Shown here: positions 6,775-15,900 of the stretch, one piece after another
Numbering within the stretch: the first letter of the stretch is position 1
Layout: the number at the start of each line of letters is the position of its first letter
DNA from: Elusimicrobiota bacterium
GTDB lineage: Bacteria; Elusimicrobiota; Elusimicrobia; Elusimicrobiales; Elusimicrobiaceae
Assembly (NCBI GenBank): GCA_029008615.1
Contig: JAQXJI010000011.1
Location: forward strand, 1 to 37,178
Reading direction: 5' to 3'
Length of the DNA stretch: 37,178 nucleotides
Position numbers and translations under genes: made by a program
The notes under the pieces: generated by a model
Told to the model about the DNA's origin: nothing
The model's input: the letters and a program-made list of their open reading frames with translations, nothing else
The model's database searches: none

Positions 6775-8828
6775 ACGGCCTCCCCCGCGGGAAGAGTAAA
6801 GAGCATTTCGCACCCTTCGCCCTCTTTTGATAAAACCTTAATTTCCCCGCCGTGAGCCAAAACGGTTTGGCGGACTATGCTGAGCCCCAAGCCGTAACCT
6901 TTTTCGCTTCTGTCGGCGCGGTGATATTTTTCAAAAATTTTAGGCAGTTCATCTTCCGCTATGCCGCGGCCCGTATCTTTAACACAAAACTGATGTTCCG
7001 GCTTTTTGCCGTCTTCCCGCAAATATTTATAATTTACTTCTATGCCGCCTTTATCGGTAAATTTTACCGAGTTTGAAAGCAAGTTGGAAAACACTCTTTC
7101 TATAAGGCCTTTATCCGCATAAATTTCCAAAGGCTGAGGCAAAAAAGACTTAACGTACAGGCCTTTTTGCTCCGCCAAAGGTTTTATTGAAGCGATTACG
7201 TCGGACAAAGAAGCGGAAACGTCAAAACGGATTTTATTTAAAGTAAGAAGGCCGCGCTCCAAACGGGATACATTGAGGATATTCTCCACCAATGCACCCA
7301 GCATATTTGAAGAGCTTTCCATAGCTTCCAACATTTTGGTGCGTTTGGCTTCGTCCAAATCCCCTTCTTTAAGTATCATAATATAAGCTTGCAGACCCAT
7401 AATAGGCGCGCGCAAATCGTGTGCAACGGCATTGAAAATATCGTTCTTCATTGAGCGGATTTCGTGTTCGGCCGTAATATCACGGAAGATTATTATGGAA
7501 ACGGCTTCCTGATTGGCGGGACGGAAAAGCTCGTTTACGATTTCAAAATAACGTTTTTTATCTTCGCTTTCATAGGAAAACACCGTCCCGCTCTTAATGC
7601 CGGCGAGCTCTTTTATGCTCGGGCGCGGCATAGAACCGTAAAGAGTGCATTCCAAATCTCCGCAAAGAGCGTCACTTTCAAGAATTTTGCTTGCCGTGGC
7701 GTTGGCGAACAAAAGCCGCCCTTCCGCCGTAGCCATAATGAGGCCGTCGCGCATAAGCCCGGCGAGCATATCTATTTTCTTTTTTTCGTCCAACAGTTTA
7801 TCAAGCTGCACGGCTTGGTAAACGCTTAAACGGGAAGCCATTTCATTGAATGTTTTTATAAGGATTTCAAATTCTCCCCACGCTTCGGAAGAATCCAATT
7901 TTACGTCAAAATCGCCGGAGGATATTTTTTCCGCGCCTTTTTTTAAATTTTCAACGGGCTCGCTGATTTCTTTTGAAAAAATATAAGCCGCAAAATAAGA
8001 CAAAGTGGTTGTAACCAAAATGAAAAACGCTATCATCCAAGTGGTAAGTGTTATCGTATAAAAAGCCTCTTTGCCGTACTGCAAAGCCACGACGTAAACG
8101 CCCGGCAAAATGGTATCGGCGTAAGCACCTACGAAGATATCTCCTTCCTGCGTTTTGATATCTTTTATAAGGCCGTTGTTTTTAAACAAAGCCGAAGAGA
8201 GCAGGCCAGCCGAAACGGGCGGGGCCGGCAACATATTGAAATTTAAAAAGCCCTCGGGCGAAACCAAATAAAGCCCGCCTGTCAGGCCCAATCTTTGCAT
8301 ACCGACGGAATACCAAATGCGGCTCAAGTCCAAAACCGCAAAAAGAAAATCCCCATTTTCAAGCGGATAAACAACCCTGACATACGGAGCAGAAACGGAA
8401 TAATCCGCATAGCTTACGGAAATATCGCCGTAGCGAAGAGAGAGCAATGAGGAATCGGAAGAAATATCAACTGCGGACGAAAACGCTTCGCCGCCTATGC
8501 TCCTTGAAAGTTCTTTGCCGTCTTTTCCCAAAAGCGCGGCAAAGACGATATCGGGGTTGGCTTTTACGTCGTCTTCAAGCCGGGATTTAAAAGCTTCTTT
8601 GTCAGAATAATACAAAGGCGCGGATGAGCCCAAAAAATCAAGACGAGCTACGGAATCTTCTATATTCTGTTTGATATAAGCCGAAGAGATATCGGCAAGG
8701 TTAAAATAATTTTCAAGAATGGCTTGTTTGCCGCTGTTTTGATAGTAAAACAAAAATATCCCCGTTACGAATAATGGGGTTATTATAACTACTATAAACA
8801 ATTTGAACAGTCTTGAAAATAAAGTCAT
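6771..8828 (-). CDS. Membrane sensor histidine kinase (periplasmic sensor, HAMP, PAS, HisKA, HATPase)
   Basis: 685-residue two-component sensor kinase. In order: TM helix (about 8-28), a periplasmic sensor region of about 230 residues that looks like a double-Cache fold, TM helix (about 259-284), HAMP (about 283-336), a PAS-like domain (about 350-450), the HisKA dimerisation domain with phosphoacceptor H470 in NAVAHDLRAP, and an HATPase_c domain. The ATPase shows an N box (ERVFSNLLSNSVKF, 577-590), G1 (DTGRGI, 618-623), an F box region and G2 (GYGLGL, 644-649). All residues needed for activity are present. No response regulator gene is in the window, so the kinase is an orphan here. It overlaps the preceding secreted coiled-coil gene and the following DUF3307-like gene by 4 nt each. 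Confidence 0.93.
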   Translation of the reverse strand: MTLFSRLFKLFIVVIITPLFVTGIFLFYYQNSGKQAILENYFNLADISSAYIKQNIEDSVARLDFLGSSAPLYYSDKEAFKSRLEDDVKANPDIVFAALLGKDGKELSRSIGGEAFSSAVDISSDSSLLSLRYGDISVSYADYSVSAPYVRVVYPLENGDFLFAVLDLSRIWYSVGMQRLGLTGGLYLVSPEGFLNFNMLPAPPVSAGLLSSALFKNNGLIKDIKTQEGDIFVGAYADTILPGVYVVALQYGKEAFYTITLTTWMIAFFILVTTTLSYFAAYIFSKEISEPVENLKKGAEKISSGDFDVKLDSSEAWGEFEILIKTFNEMASRLSVYQAVQLDKLLDEKKKIDMLAGLMRDGLIMATAEGRLLFANATASKILESDALCGDLECTLYGSMPRPSIKELAGIKSGTVFSYESEDKKRYFEIVNELFRPANQEAVSIIIFRDITAEHEIRSMKNDIFNAVAHDLRAPIMGLQAYIMILKEGDLDEAKRTKMLEAMESSSNMLGALVENILNVSRLERGLLTLNKIRFDVSASLSDVIASIKPLAEQKGLYVKSFLPQPLEIYADKGLIERVFSNLLSNSVKFTDKGGIEVNYKYLREDGKKPEHQFCVKDTGRGIAEDELPKIFEKYHRADRSEKGYGLGLSIVRQTVLAHGGEIKVLSKEGEGCEMLFTLPAGEAV

Positions 8829-9274
8829 TTCTTCTTCGCTTTGTTTTTTACCTTGTCAAGCATCTTTTTCTTTTCCGATTCGTTTTTGATTTTTTCCACG
8901 GATTCTGCGCTGATAAGATAGTTAACCCTGTCCTTTACGGTTTGTTTTTTGTTCTTTTCGCGCTGTTCAAGTTTCTGCTTTAAAACTTTTATTTGCTCTT
9001 CCTGACGTTTTATTCTCTGTTTTTGTTTTTCTATAAGCTCTTCTTCCCGCGCGAGTTCCTTTTTTTCTATATCTTTTTTAACAGCCGGTTTTGAAGCCGC
9101 CGGAGCGGAAGCGTATTTAAGGATTAAAGCTTTAACGTCTTCTTCTTCCTCCAAAATGTCAGCTTCGGCCTGTTTTAAAGAATATTTGGCCGCCGCATTG
9201 GCTATGGCCTCTTTTTGGGCAGAGGCGAAAACTGCGCAGGACAGCAACAAAACGCTAAGTATAAAATATCTCAT
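8825..9274 (-). CDS. Small secreted Lys/Glu-rich coiled-coil protein
   Basis: 149-residue protein of unknown function. A clear signal peptide (residues 1-19, cleavage likely after FASA) suggests export to the periplasm. The rest is nearly all charged helix, with strong heptad-like Lys/Glu/Gln runs at about 65-112 and a very basic C-terminus. GAGG lies about six bases before the ATG. It starts 8 nt after queC and its stop overlaps the kinase start as ATGA. Because the kinase has a large periplasmic sensor, this could be an accessory or ligand protein, but that rests on gene order only. No homologous family is recognised. Confidence 0.7.
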   Translation of the reverse strand: MRYFILSVLLLSCAVFASAQKEAIANAAAKYSLKQAEADILEEEEDVKALILKYASAPAASKPAVKKDIEKKELAREEELIEKQKQRIKRQEEQIKVLKQKLEQREKNKKQTVKDRVNYLISAESVEKIKNESEKKKMLDKVKNKAKKK

Positions 9275-9282
9275 AAAAGCCT

Positions 9283-9984
9283 CTATTCGTCCTTAAGGCC
9301 GGCGGCTTTAAAACCTTCCGCGCGAAGTTTGCAGGCATCGCATTTGCCGCAGGGTTTTTTGCCGCCGCGGTAGCAGCTCCACGTCATTGAAAAAGGAACA
9401 TTAAGCTTTTTCCCCAGTTTGGCTATTTGAGCTTTGCTTAGCTTTAAAAGCGGAGTAATGATTTTAATGCTTCCGCCTTGAGAACCTTTCCTGGTGCCTT
9501 CTTTGACGGCTTTTGACAATGGATCGTAAAATTCCGGGCGGCAGTCAGGGTAGCCGGAATAATCTATGGCGTTGGGGCCGGCGATTATGGCGTCGGCGTT
9601 TATGGAATCGGCCAAGCTTGCCGCTATGGAAACAAACATCAAATTGCGGGCGGGAACATAGGTGGAAGGTATCCGTTTGGTATTTTTTATAGTTTCTAAA
9701 GATTCGTCGGGAATTTCGGCCTTGCCCACTAAAGAGGTGGCCGCCGCAAGCCAGGGTAAATTTAATTTTATTTCCGTAAGTTCCACTCCCAACTTTTTGC
9801 AAATCGCCCTTGCGCTTAAGGCTTCGCGGCTGTGCTTTTGGCCGTATTTAATATTAAGGGCGTAACATTTATAACCTTTATCCAAAGCCCAGTAAAGGCA
9901 GGTTGTGCTGTCCAGTCCGCCGGAAAATAAAACTACGGCCGTTTTTTGTTTGACCGTTTCAGACATTTTTTTAGTTGCTGGCAT
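9283..9984 (-). CDS. queC: 7-cyano-7-deazaguanine (preQ0) synthase
   Basis: ATP- and ammonia-dependent enzyme that turns 7-carboxy-7-deazaguanine into preQ0 in queuosine biosynthesis. The 233 residues include the PP-loop VVLFSGGLDSTT (about 17-28), the AGPNAIDYSGYPDCRPEF region and the C-terminal zinc cysteines in SCYRGGKKPCGKCDAC. The start at 9984 is favoured by GAGAGG seven bases upstream, inside the preceding gene, which gives a 14-nt overlap. A second ATG six codons later has no Shine-Dalgarno sequence. The other queuosine genes (queD, queE, queF) are not in the window, so the pathway must be dispersed. It is a middle gene of the long operon. Confidence 0.94.
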   Translation of the reverse strand: MPATKKMSETVKQKTAVVLFSGGLDSTTCLYWALDKGYKCYALNIKYGQKHSREALSARAICKKLGVELTEIKLNLPWLAAATSLVGKAEIPDESLETIKNTKRIPSTYVPARNLMFVSIAASLADSINADAIIAGPNAIDYSGYPDCRPEFYDPLSKAVKEGTRKGSQGGSIKIITPLLKLSKAQIAKLGKKLNVPFSMTWSCYRGGKKPCGKCDACKLRAEGFKAAGLKDE

Positions 9985-10411
9985 TTTTTAACCTCTCAAT
10001 TTCGGCGTATTCCCGTATTTTGGCTTTGTCTTCTTCAGTGATGTCTTTGGCGTATTTTACAAAATACGCCGCAAGAGTTATCGGATGGCCGTCTTCGGCG
10101 GCGGCGTCATCGTAAAATTGGTTTAAAATAATAGCGTTCGCGCCTTTAGCGGCGGCGGCTTTTTTTATTCTGAGGATTTCTGCTTTTAAAACGGAATCAT
10201 CATCCGGCAAGGCTTTTACTCTGTACATTCCGATAGGAGCCCAAGGTTCTTTGATGTCTTTTAAATATGTGAAAACCGGCATTTTTGAAATGTCCGTAAC
10301 CTGCACCGTAAGGCCGTCGGGCCCCATAGGGATATAGTCCGTATTGGTTATAATACCGGCGCAGGCGCATAAAACGCAAAGCGCGAAAACAGATAAAATC
10401 AATTTTTTCAT
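9971..10411 (-). CDS. Putative lipoprotein of unknown function
   Basis: 146-residue protein with a lipoprotein signal: basic start, hydrophobic core and lipobox LCAC, with the lipidated Cys at position 17. The mature part is small and includes KKAAAAKGANAIILNQFYDD (about 83-102), a motif style seen in several small envelope lipoproteins, but no specific family is recognised. A Glu/Lys-rich tail ends the protein. Its ATG overlaps the rlmN stop (4 nt) and it overlaps queC by 14 nt, so it is translationally tied to both. Likely anchored in the inner or outer membrane. Confidence 0.72.
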   Translation of the reverse strand: MKKLILSVFALCVLCACAGIITNTDYIPMGPDGLTVQVTDISKMPVFTYLKDIKEPWAPIGMYRVKALPDDDSVLKAEILRIKKAAAAKGANAIILNQFYDDAAAEDGHPITLAAYFVKYAKDITEEDKAKIREYAEIERLKNASN

Positions 10412-11445
10412 TTTTTATTGCTCTCCTTTGCCGCGAGCTGACCGCAGGCGGCGGAAATATCAGAGCCAAGGCTCTTTCTTATACTTACGTTAATGTTCAT
10501 AGCTTTAAGCGCGGAAGCGAATTTCTTTACCGTGCTTTCTTCCGTGGCAACGGCTTTGCCGACCGCCGGATTGCAAGCTATCAAATTTACGTGCAAAAGA
10601 TAATTGTCTTTAATGGAATTTATCCATTTGCCGAGTTTCCTTACGTGCGCAGGGGAGTTGTTTTCCCCCTCAATAACCGTGTATTCAATAAAAACTTCTC
10701 TGCCGGTGCGGGCAATATATTCTTCCAACTTTTCTTTTACGGTTTCAAGATTGTACTTGCGGTTTACGGGCATAAGGCGGGTTCTTTCTTCGTCGTCGGC
10801 GTTATGCAAAGAAAGCGCCAAATTTACCTGGGGCAAATCCTGGGCTAGGTTAAAAAACTTATCGGCTATGCCGGAAGTGGAAACCGAAATATGACGCTGC
10901 CCGATATTTAAGTAATCGGCGCAGGACAAATTATTTATGGCCTTTACAACATTTACATAATTTAACAAAGGTTCGCCCATTCCCATAAAAACTATATTGG
11001 AAACTCTTTCGCCCAAATTGTGTTTTTTAAGGAATTGATACCAAAATAAAACTTGGTCGGAGATTTCTTCGTCGGTCAAGTGGCGTTTAAAACCCATTTT
11101 GCCGGTGGCGCAAAAAGCGCAGCCGAGCGGGCAGCCCGCCTGAGAAGAAACGCAGACGCTCCAAGTTTTGCCGGGCTTCATTAAGACGGTTTCTATACGG
11201 TTGCCGTCATTAAGCCTAAGCAGAGCTTTAAAAACCAAATCCAATTTAGAACTCTGTATTTTGATAACGTCAAAAGAAAGAATTTTAAAATTCTTTTTAA
11301 GTTTTTCCCTTAAATCGGCGGGAAGACTGGCGGCTTCTTCCCAAGAAGTTACGCCTTTGTGATAGACCGCTTCGCGAATTTGTGAAATTCTGTAAAGCGG
11401 CAAATTATTTTCTTTTATAAAATTTTTTATATTTTCAAATATCAT
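10408..11445 (-). CDS. rlmN: Dual-specificity 23S rRNA A2503 / tRNA A37 C2-methyltransferase
   Basis: Radical SAM enzyme that methylates C2 of A2503 in 23S rRNA and of A37 in some tRNAs. The 345-residue product carries the cluster motif C-x3-C-x2-C within GCPLGCAFCATGKMGF, the NIVFMGMGEPLLNY segment and the C-terminal catalytic Cys in AACGQLA. All RlmN hallmarks are present. The start at 11445 (ATG) has AAGG six bases upstream; a TTG two codons earlier is less likely. It follows the small membrane protein by 11 nt and overlaps the lipoprotein gene by 4 nt. Confidence 0.96.
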   Translation of the reverse strand: MIFENIKNFIKENNLPLYRISQIREAVYHKGVTSWEEAASLPADLREKLKKNFKILSFDVIKIQSSKLDLVFKALLRLNDGNRIETVLMKPGKTWSVCVSSQAGCPLGCAFCATGKMGFKRHLTDEEISDQVLFWYQFLKKHNLGERVSNIVFMGMGEPLLNYVNVVKAINNLSCADYLNIGQRHISVSTSGIADKFFNLAQDLPQVNLALSLHNADDEERTRLMPVNRKYNLETVKEKLEEYIARTGREVFIEYTVIEGENNSPAHVRKLGKWINSIKDNYLLHVNLIACNPAVGKAVATEESTVKKFASALKAMNINVSIRKSLGSDISAACGQLAAKESNKK

Positions 11446-11456
11446 AATCAACCTTT

Positions 11457-11945
11457 TTAAGCTTGCTCCGCCGCATTGATTTGCTTTTTCTTTTTTGACG
11501 GCAAAGGTACGGTAAGTACGTAAATAAGATAGGTTTTGAGCAGCTCAAGACTGAACATAGCCGAAATTAAAACCATATTTATAAAGTATATCCACCCGTA
11601 ATCCAATGCGGAAAAATCCCCGCCGAAAATCATTTTGACGATATTTGCCAAAGGCAAAGCAGTAAAATCTTCATAAACGTAAAAACAAAAAAACGCCTGC
11701 AAAGCCGATACGACCCAGGCGTTGCGCTCCCTAAGCAAAATCAAAACAATCTGTGCAAAATATATCACGGACATCGCGACAAACACTTTTGTGGCCGTAG
11801 TGGAATAATCAAAGCCGTGATAGGAAAGCGCAAACAAATTCCTTAAAAGGCCGGCAAGACAAAAGAAGAATATAAGATATAAAACGGGGTCTATCGCGCT
11901 TAAGTAAGCAACCGCTTTTCTACCTTTCGATACTATAAGATTCAT
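11457..11945 (-). CDS. Small integral membrane protein of unknown function
   Basis: 162-residue protein with four likely hydrophobic helices (about 20-40, 55-70, 75-95, 115-140) and a basic C-terminus containing KKKKQ. No family is recognised. The ATG at 11945 is preceded by AGGAAAAGAG, a good ribosome site that lies inside the end of ddl, so the two genes overlap by 26 nt. An alternative TTG start at 11963 would add six residues. Its position between ddl and rlmN within a tight operon gives no specific clue to its role. Confidence 0.7.
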   Translation of the reverse strand: MNLIVSKGRKAVAYLSAIDPVLYLIFFFCLAGLLRNLFALSYHGFDYSTTATKVFVAMSVIYFAQIVLILLRERNAWVVSALQAFFCFYVYEDFTALPLANIVKMIFGGDFSALDYGWIYFINMVLISAMFSLELLKTYLIYVLTVPLPSKKKKQINAAEQA

Positions 11946-12981
11946 TTTCTCTTTTCCTGTCAAAAGCCGATTTTATAAGAGAATCAAGCACGTCTTCGTA
12001 CTTCTTGCCGCTTGCCTGCCACAACTGTGGGAATAAACTTGTCGCGGACATACCTGGCAAAGTGTTAATTTCCGAAAAATAAAACTGGCCGTCCGTTCCC
12101 AAAAGGAAGTCCATTCTGGCCAAACCGCATCCGCGAAGAACTTTAAACACCAAAGCGGAAGCTTTACGCATTTCGTCCTGAGTCTGCTGCGGGATATCGG
12201 CCGGGGCTTTTATATCACAGCCGTGAGGATCTTCGTATTTGGCTTTGTAATCAAAAAAAGCGCTGTTTAAAACTTTAAGTTCGCCGCATAAAGACGTATG
12301 AATATTCTTACCCGAACCAACGACCGCGCAGAAAACTTCCCGCGCTTTGTCTATGCCTTTCTCTACCAATATGCTGCCTTGATATTTAAAAGCTTTGGCT
12401 ATGGCGGGTTTAAGTTCTTCCGGCCCGTTTACGCGCGTAACGCCTACGGAAGAGCCGAGGCTGACCGGCTTAACGAACACCGGGTATCCAAGCCCGCCCA
12501 CCGCGGCCTGCAAAGAAGGCAAATCATAGTTAGCGTCTTTTTCAAGTTTTATATAAGGAGCGATTTTAACTCCGTAAAAAGAGGCCAAAAGTTTACAAAG
12601 TTCTTTATCCATACCAAGGGCGCTCGTCAAAACGCCGCATCCGACGTATGGCACTCCCATTATTTCAAACAAGCCTTGCATAGTGCCGTCTTCGCCCATA
12701 GCCCCGTGCAATACCGGGAAGAAGACATCCGCTTTATAAGTGCGTCCGTCAAGCGCGTATAAATTATAATCTTTGCCGATTACCGGGGAAATTTCCATAT
12801 CTCCCTGCCGAAACGGCCCGCATTTTTCCTGCAAGAACCATTTGCCTTCGCGAGAAATAAAAATTTTTATTATTTTGTATTTTTGTTCAAGAATATCGCA
12901 AACGTAGGCGGCCGAATGGACGGAAACTTCGTGCTCCGCGCTTTTGCCGCCGTAGATTACGCCTATGGTTATGTCTTTCAT
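11920..12981 (-). CDS. ddl: D-alanine--D-alanine ligase
   Basis: ATP-grasp enzyme making D-Ala-D-Ala for peptidoglycan precursors. The 353 residues show GGKSAEHEVSV at the N-terminus, VGCGVLTSALGMDK, the ATP-binding VKPVSLGSSVGVTRV and the C-terminal EINTLPGMSATSLFP with the Mg-binding Glu and Asn. Length matches the DdlA/VanA-size group. GGAG lies seven bases before the ATG. It starts 16 nt after the giant coiled-coil gene and overlaps the following membrane protein gene. Together with murA in this window it points to a peptidoglycan-containing cell. Residues that separate D-Ala from D-lactate specificity were not assessed. Confidence 0.96.
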   Translation of the reverse strand: MKDITIGVIYGGKSAEHEVSVHSAAYVCDILEQKYKIIKIFISREGKWFLQEKCGPFRQGDMEISPVIGKDYNLYALDGRTYKADVFFPVLHGAMGEDGTMQGLFEIMGVPYVGCGVLTSALGMDKELCKLLASFYGVKIAPYIKLEKDANYDLPSLQAAVGGLGYPVFVKPVSLGSSVGVTRVNGPEELKPAIAKAFKYQGSILVEKGIDKAREVFCAVVGSGKNIHTSLCGELKVLNSAFFDYKAKYEDPHGCDIKAPADIPQQTQDEMRKASALVFKVLRGCGLARMDFLLGTDGQFYFSEINTLPGMSATSLFPQLWQASGKKYEDVLDSLIKSAFDRKRENESYSIER

Positions 12982-12997
12982 TTTAAAACTCCGAAAT

Positions 12998-15900
12998 TTA
13001 TTCCTTAAAAAGCGACCATTTTATTCTGTAAAAAACGCTTTTTGTCTTTTTAAGAAAATCCGAATATGCTTCGCTGCCCCTGTATGTGGGCGGCAAACGC
13101 CCGACCGGCTTTCTGGAAACACCTTCGTGCGCTTTAATGGAATGGTCGGTAACTTCCATCTCGTCATAAGCCTTTAGGCCGTCCTGCACTTTAGCCAAAG
13201 GATTTTTGGACTGATTAATCGTAGTGGCTTTTACCATTTCGATATCTGGATTGGTGGCGGTAGCCATATTTTCGGCCGTGTCTTCTTTAAAGTTTACGTC
13301 ATCATCACCGAAAATCATACTCAAGTCCATTTCATTGCCGGCGACTTCCACTTCTTCCAAGCCTTGCGTGGGCTCGGGGAAAGCGGCTATCGCGTCGGCC
13401 GAAGAATCATAATGCGTGGAAGTTTTTTCCGCAGGCAGAGAAGTCGAAGTCTTCACGGCGTCCGCAGCCGGGATACTTTGAGTTTTCGGCGACATCGTTT
13501 TTGCGCTGTCCGCAGCCGGTTGCTGTGGCTTTTCCTGCTGAGGGGCGGCCGGGGCCTGAGGAGGCATAGTTTTACGCCTTTCCATAGCGGCTTTGGCGGC
13601 TGCGCGGGCCTGATCCGTTCTGATCTTATTTAAAGTAATCTCAGTTTTGGCTGCGTCCTCTTTTGCGAGGTTCAAAGAAGTGGCAAGATTTTTGTTTTCT
13701 TCTTCAACTTCGTCCAGTTTGCTGGCCAAAGCGCGTTCCCTTTTGTTTGTAACTTCGGCGGCTTGTTTAAGCTCGCGGTTTTCAGCCGTAAGGACTACGA
13801 TTTCTTTTTTAAGTTTTTCGATTACGGCATCATTATCGCTTATTTTGGCCTTTAAGCTGTTTAAAGCTTCGGCTGTTTCTTTCTCCTTGGCGGTAAGGCG
13901 TTCTATCTCCTTAAGCGCGCCGTCAAGCTGCTGTTTGAGAGAGGCCTTTTCCTTAGTGATTCTGGCTATCTGCGCGCTTAAAGCGGCGGCTTTGGCTTTG
14001 GCTAAAGTGGAAGCCGAAGCTTCTTTCTGTTTATAAGATGCCAGTTCGTTTTCCAAGCTTTGAGCTTTTTGGGAAAGAACATCATAGCTGTTTTGAAGTT
14101 TAAGTTTTTCTTCTTCCGCGGATTTAAGGCGGCTGTTATCCGTTTTGAGTTCTTCAAGTTCTTTAACTTGCTTGGCGCATAAAGCGGAAGCGTCTTTCAA
14201 TTCCGTTTCAAGCTTTTCTACCTTCTCTTCATACTCTTTGCGTACGGAAACTATGCCGTTTTCAAAATCCAAAGAGCTGAATTTGCTTTCCGCTTGGGAA
14301 AGCTGCTGCCTTAAAAGCAAAATTTCTTTGGCTTGGTCGGCCGATTTGCGCAGGGCTTCCAGCTTTTCGCCTTGGGCTTTTTTTACTTCCGCGTCCAAAG
14401 CGGCGTTTACGGATTTAAGCTGGGAAGTGTGCTCTTGAAGCTGCTCCACCGCGGAGTGTTCCTGTTTTACCTGCTCTTCGCTCTTGGCTAAAGCGGCCGT
14501 AAGTTTTTGAATTTCCTCTTCCTTCAAAGCAAGATCTTCTTTGGCTTTGGCGTTTTCCTTGCGGAGAGTCAAAATCTCGTTTTCAAGGCGGGCGACGGTT
14601 TCCCTGCTTTCGGAAAACTGCGCTTTAAGCTGATCCACCAAAACGGTATCCTGCAAGAAGCGGCTTTCCGCTTTCGCAAGCTGGGACTTAAGGGTAACGA
14701 TTTCATCGGTTTGTTCAACTATTTTACCGGCTTTAAGGCCCAAGTCCGACACTTTTGAAGATAAATTGTTCTTTTCCTGTTCAAGACCGGCTATTTGACG
14801 TTTAAGATCTTCAACGGTTTGGGTTTCGGCCGAGAGCCTTTCCTGCGCGGCTTTGAGTTTTTCTTCATAATCCGCCGCGGCTTTGCCGTGAGTTTCTTTT
14901 AAAGAGGCGACTTCTTCCTCATAACGCTGTTGGAAATCGGCTAAGGCTTTTGTTTTTTCCTCAAGCTGCTTTAAAATATCATATTTTTCGCCGTTGGCTT
15001 TTTTGAGTTCCTCGTCTATCGCGGCTTTCTGATTTGCCGCGGCGGAAGCTTCGCTCTTAAGCATATTGATGATATTTTCGTTCTCGCGGACGACCGTTTC
15101 CGCTCTTAAAAGCGCGGAAGTGATATCGGCGATTTTGCTTTGCGACTCGGAATTTAAAGCGCGGGCTGATTCTATTTCCCCCAAACGTTTTGCGTTTTCA
15201 GCTTTGGCGTTTTCAAACAAAGCGGAGATATCGGCATTGGCGCGTTTTTGCTCTTCAAGTTGGGCTTTGAGATGTTCTATTTCGCCGGTCATAGCGGCGG
15301 CACGCCTTTCGCTTTCGGCGGCGGAACTTCTTAAAGTTTCAATTTCTCCGTTAAGTTTCAGCGCGGCAGCTTCCCTTTCGGAAATGCCGTTTCTGAGGTT
15401 TTCTATTTCCGCGTTAAGACGGCCTGCTTCTTCATTTTTAGAGGCGAGCTCTTTCCTCAAAGCGTCCATTTCCGCGGAAAGATTTTGTTTTTCTTCGTTT
15501 CTGACGGAAATATCGCGCATTAAATTTTCTATATTTTTGGCAAGGCGCAATTTTTCGGCGTTGCCGGAGTTAACGCCCGCTTGCAGAGATGAGATTTCCT
15601 CGCTCAGACGGCGGCTTTCTTCGTCTTTACCGGTTAAAGAAGCTTTTAAAGAATCTATTTCGGCCGAAAGACGCGCTTTATCCCCGCGCAGTGCGGAAAC
15701 TTCGCCGCTTAAAGCGGAAATCGCTCCGGCGTGTTCCTTTTTCAAATTCTGTATTTCTATTGAAAGATTGGCAACCGCCGCGGCCTGTTCCGATTCCAAG
15801 GCCTTAATGCGGGATTGATAGTCGGAAAGTTCTTTGGAAAAAGTTTCCTCTTTGCCTTTAAGTTCAAGTTCAAAGGAGGATTTTTCCTGTAAAATTTCTT

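Noticed and set aside
9283-9984. PreQ1 riboswitch controlling queC
   Set aside because: queC overlaps the preceding gene within an operon, leaving no leader for a riboswitch.
15066-15818. A 250-codon Ser/Ala/Arg-rich frame antisense to the giant coiled-coil gene
   Set aside because: Glu, Lys and Ala codons of the real gene read as Ser, Phe and Ala on the other strand, so long stop-free shadows are expected.
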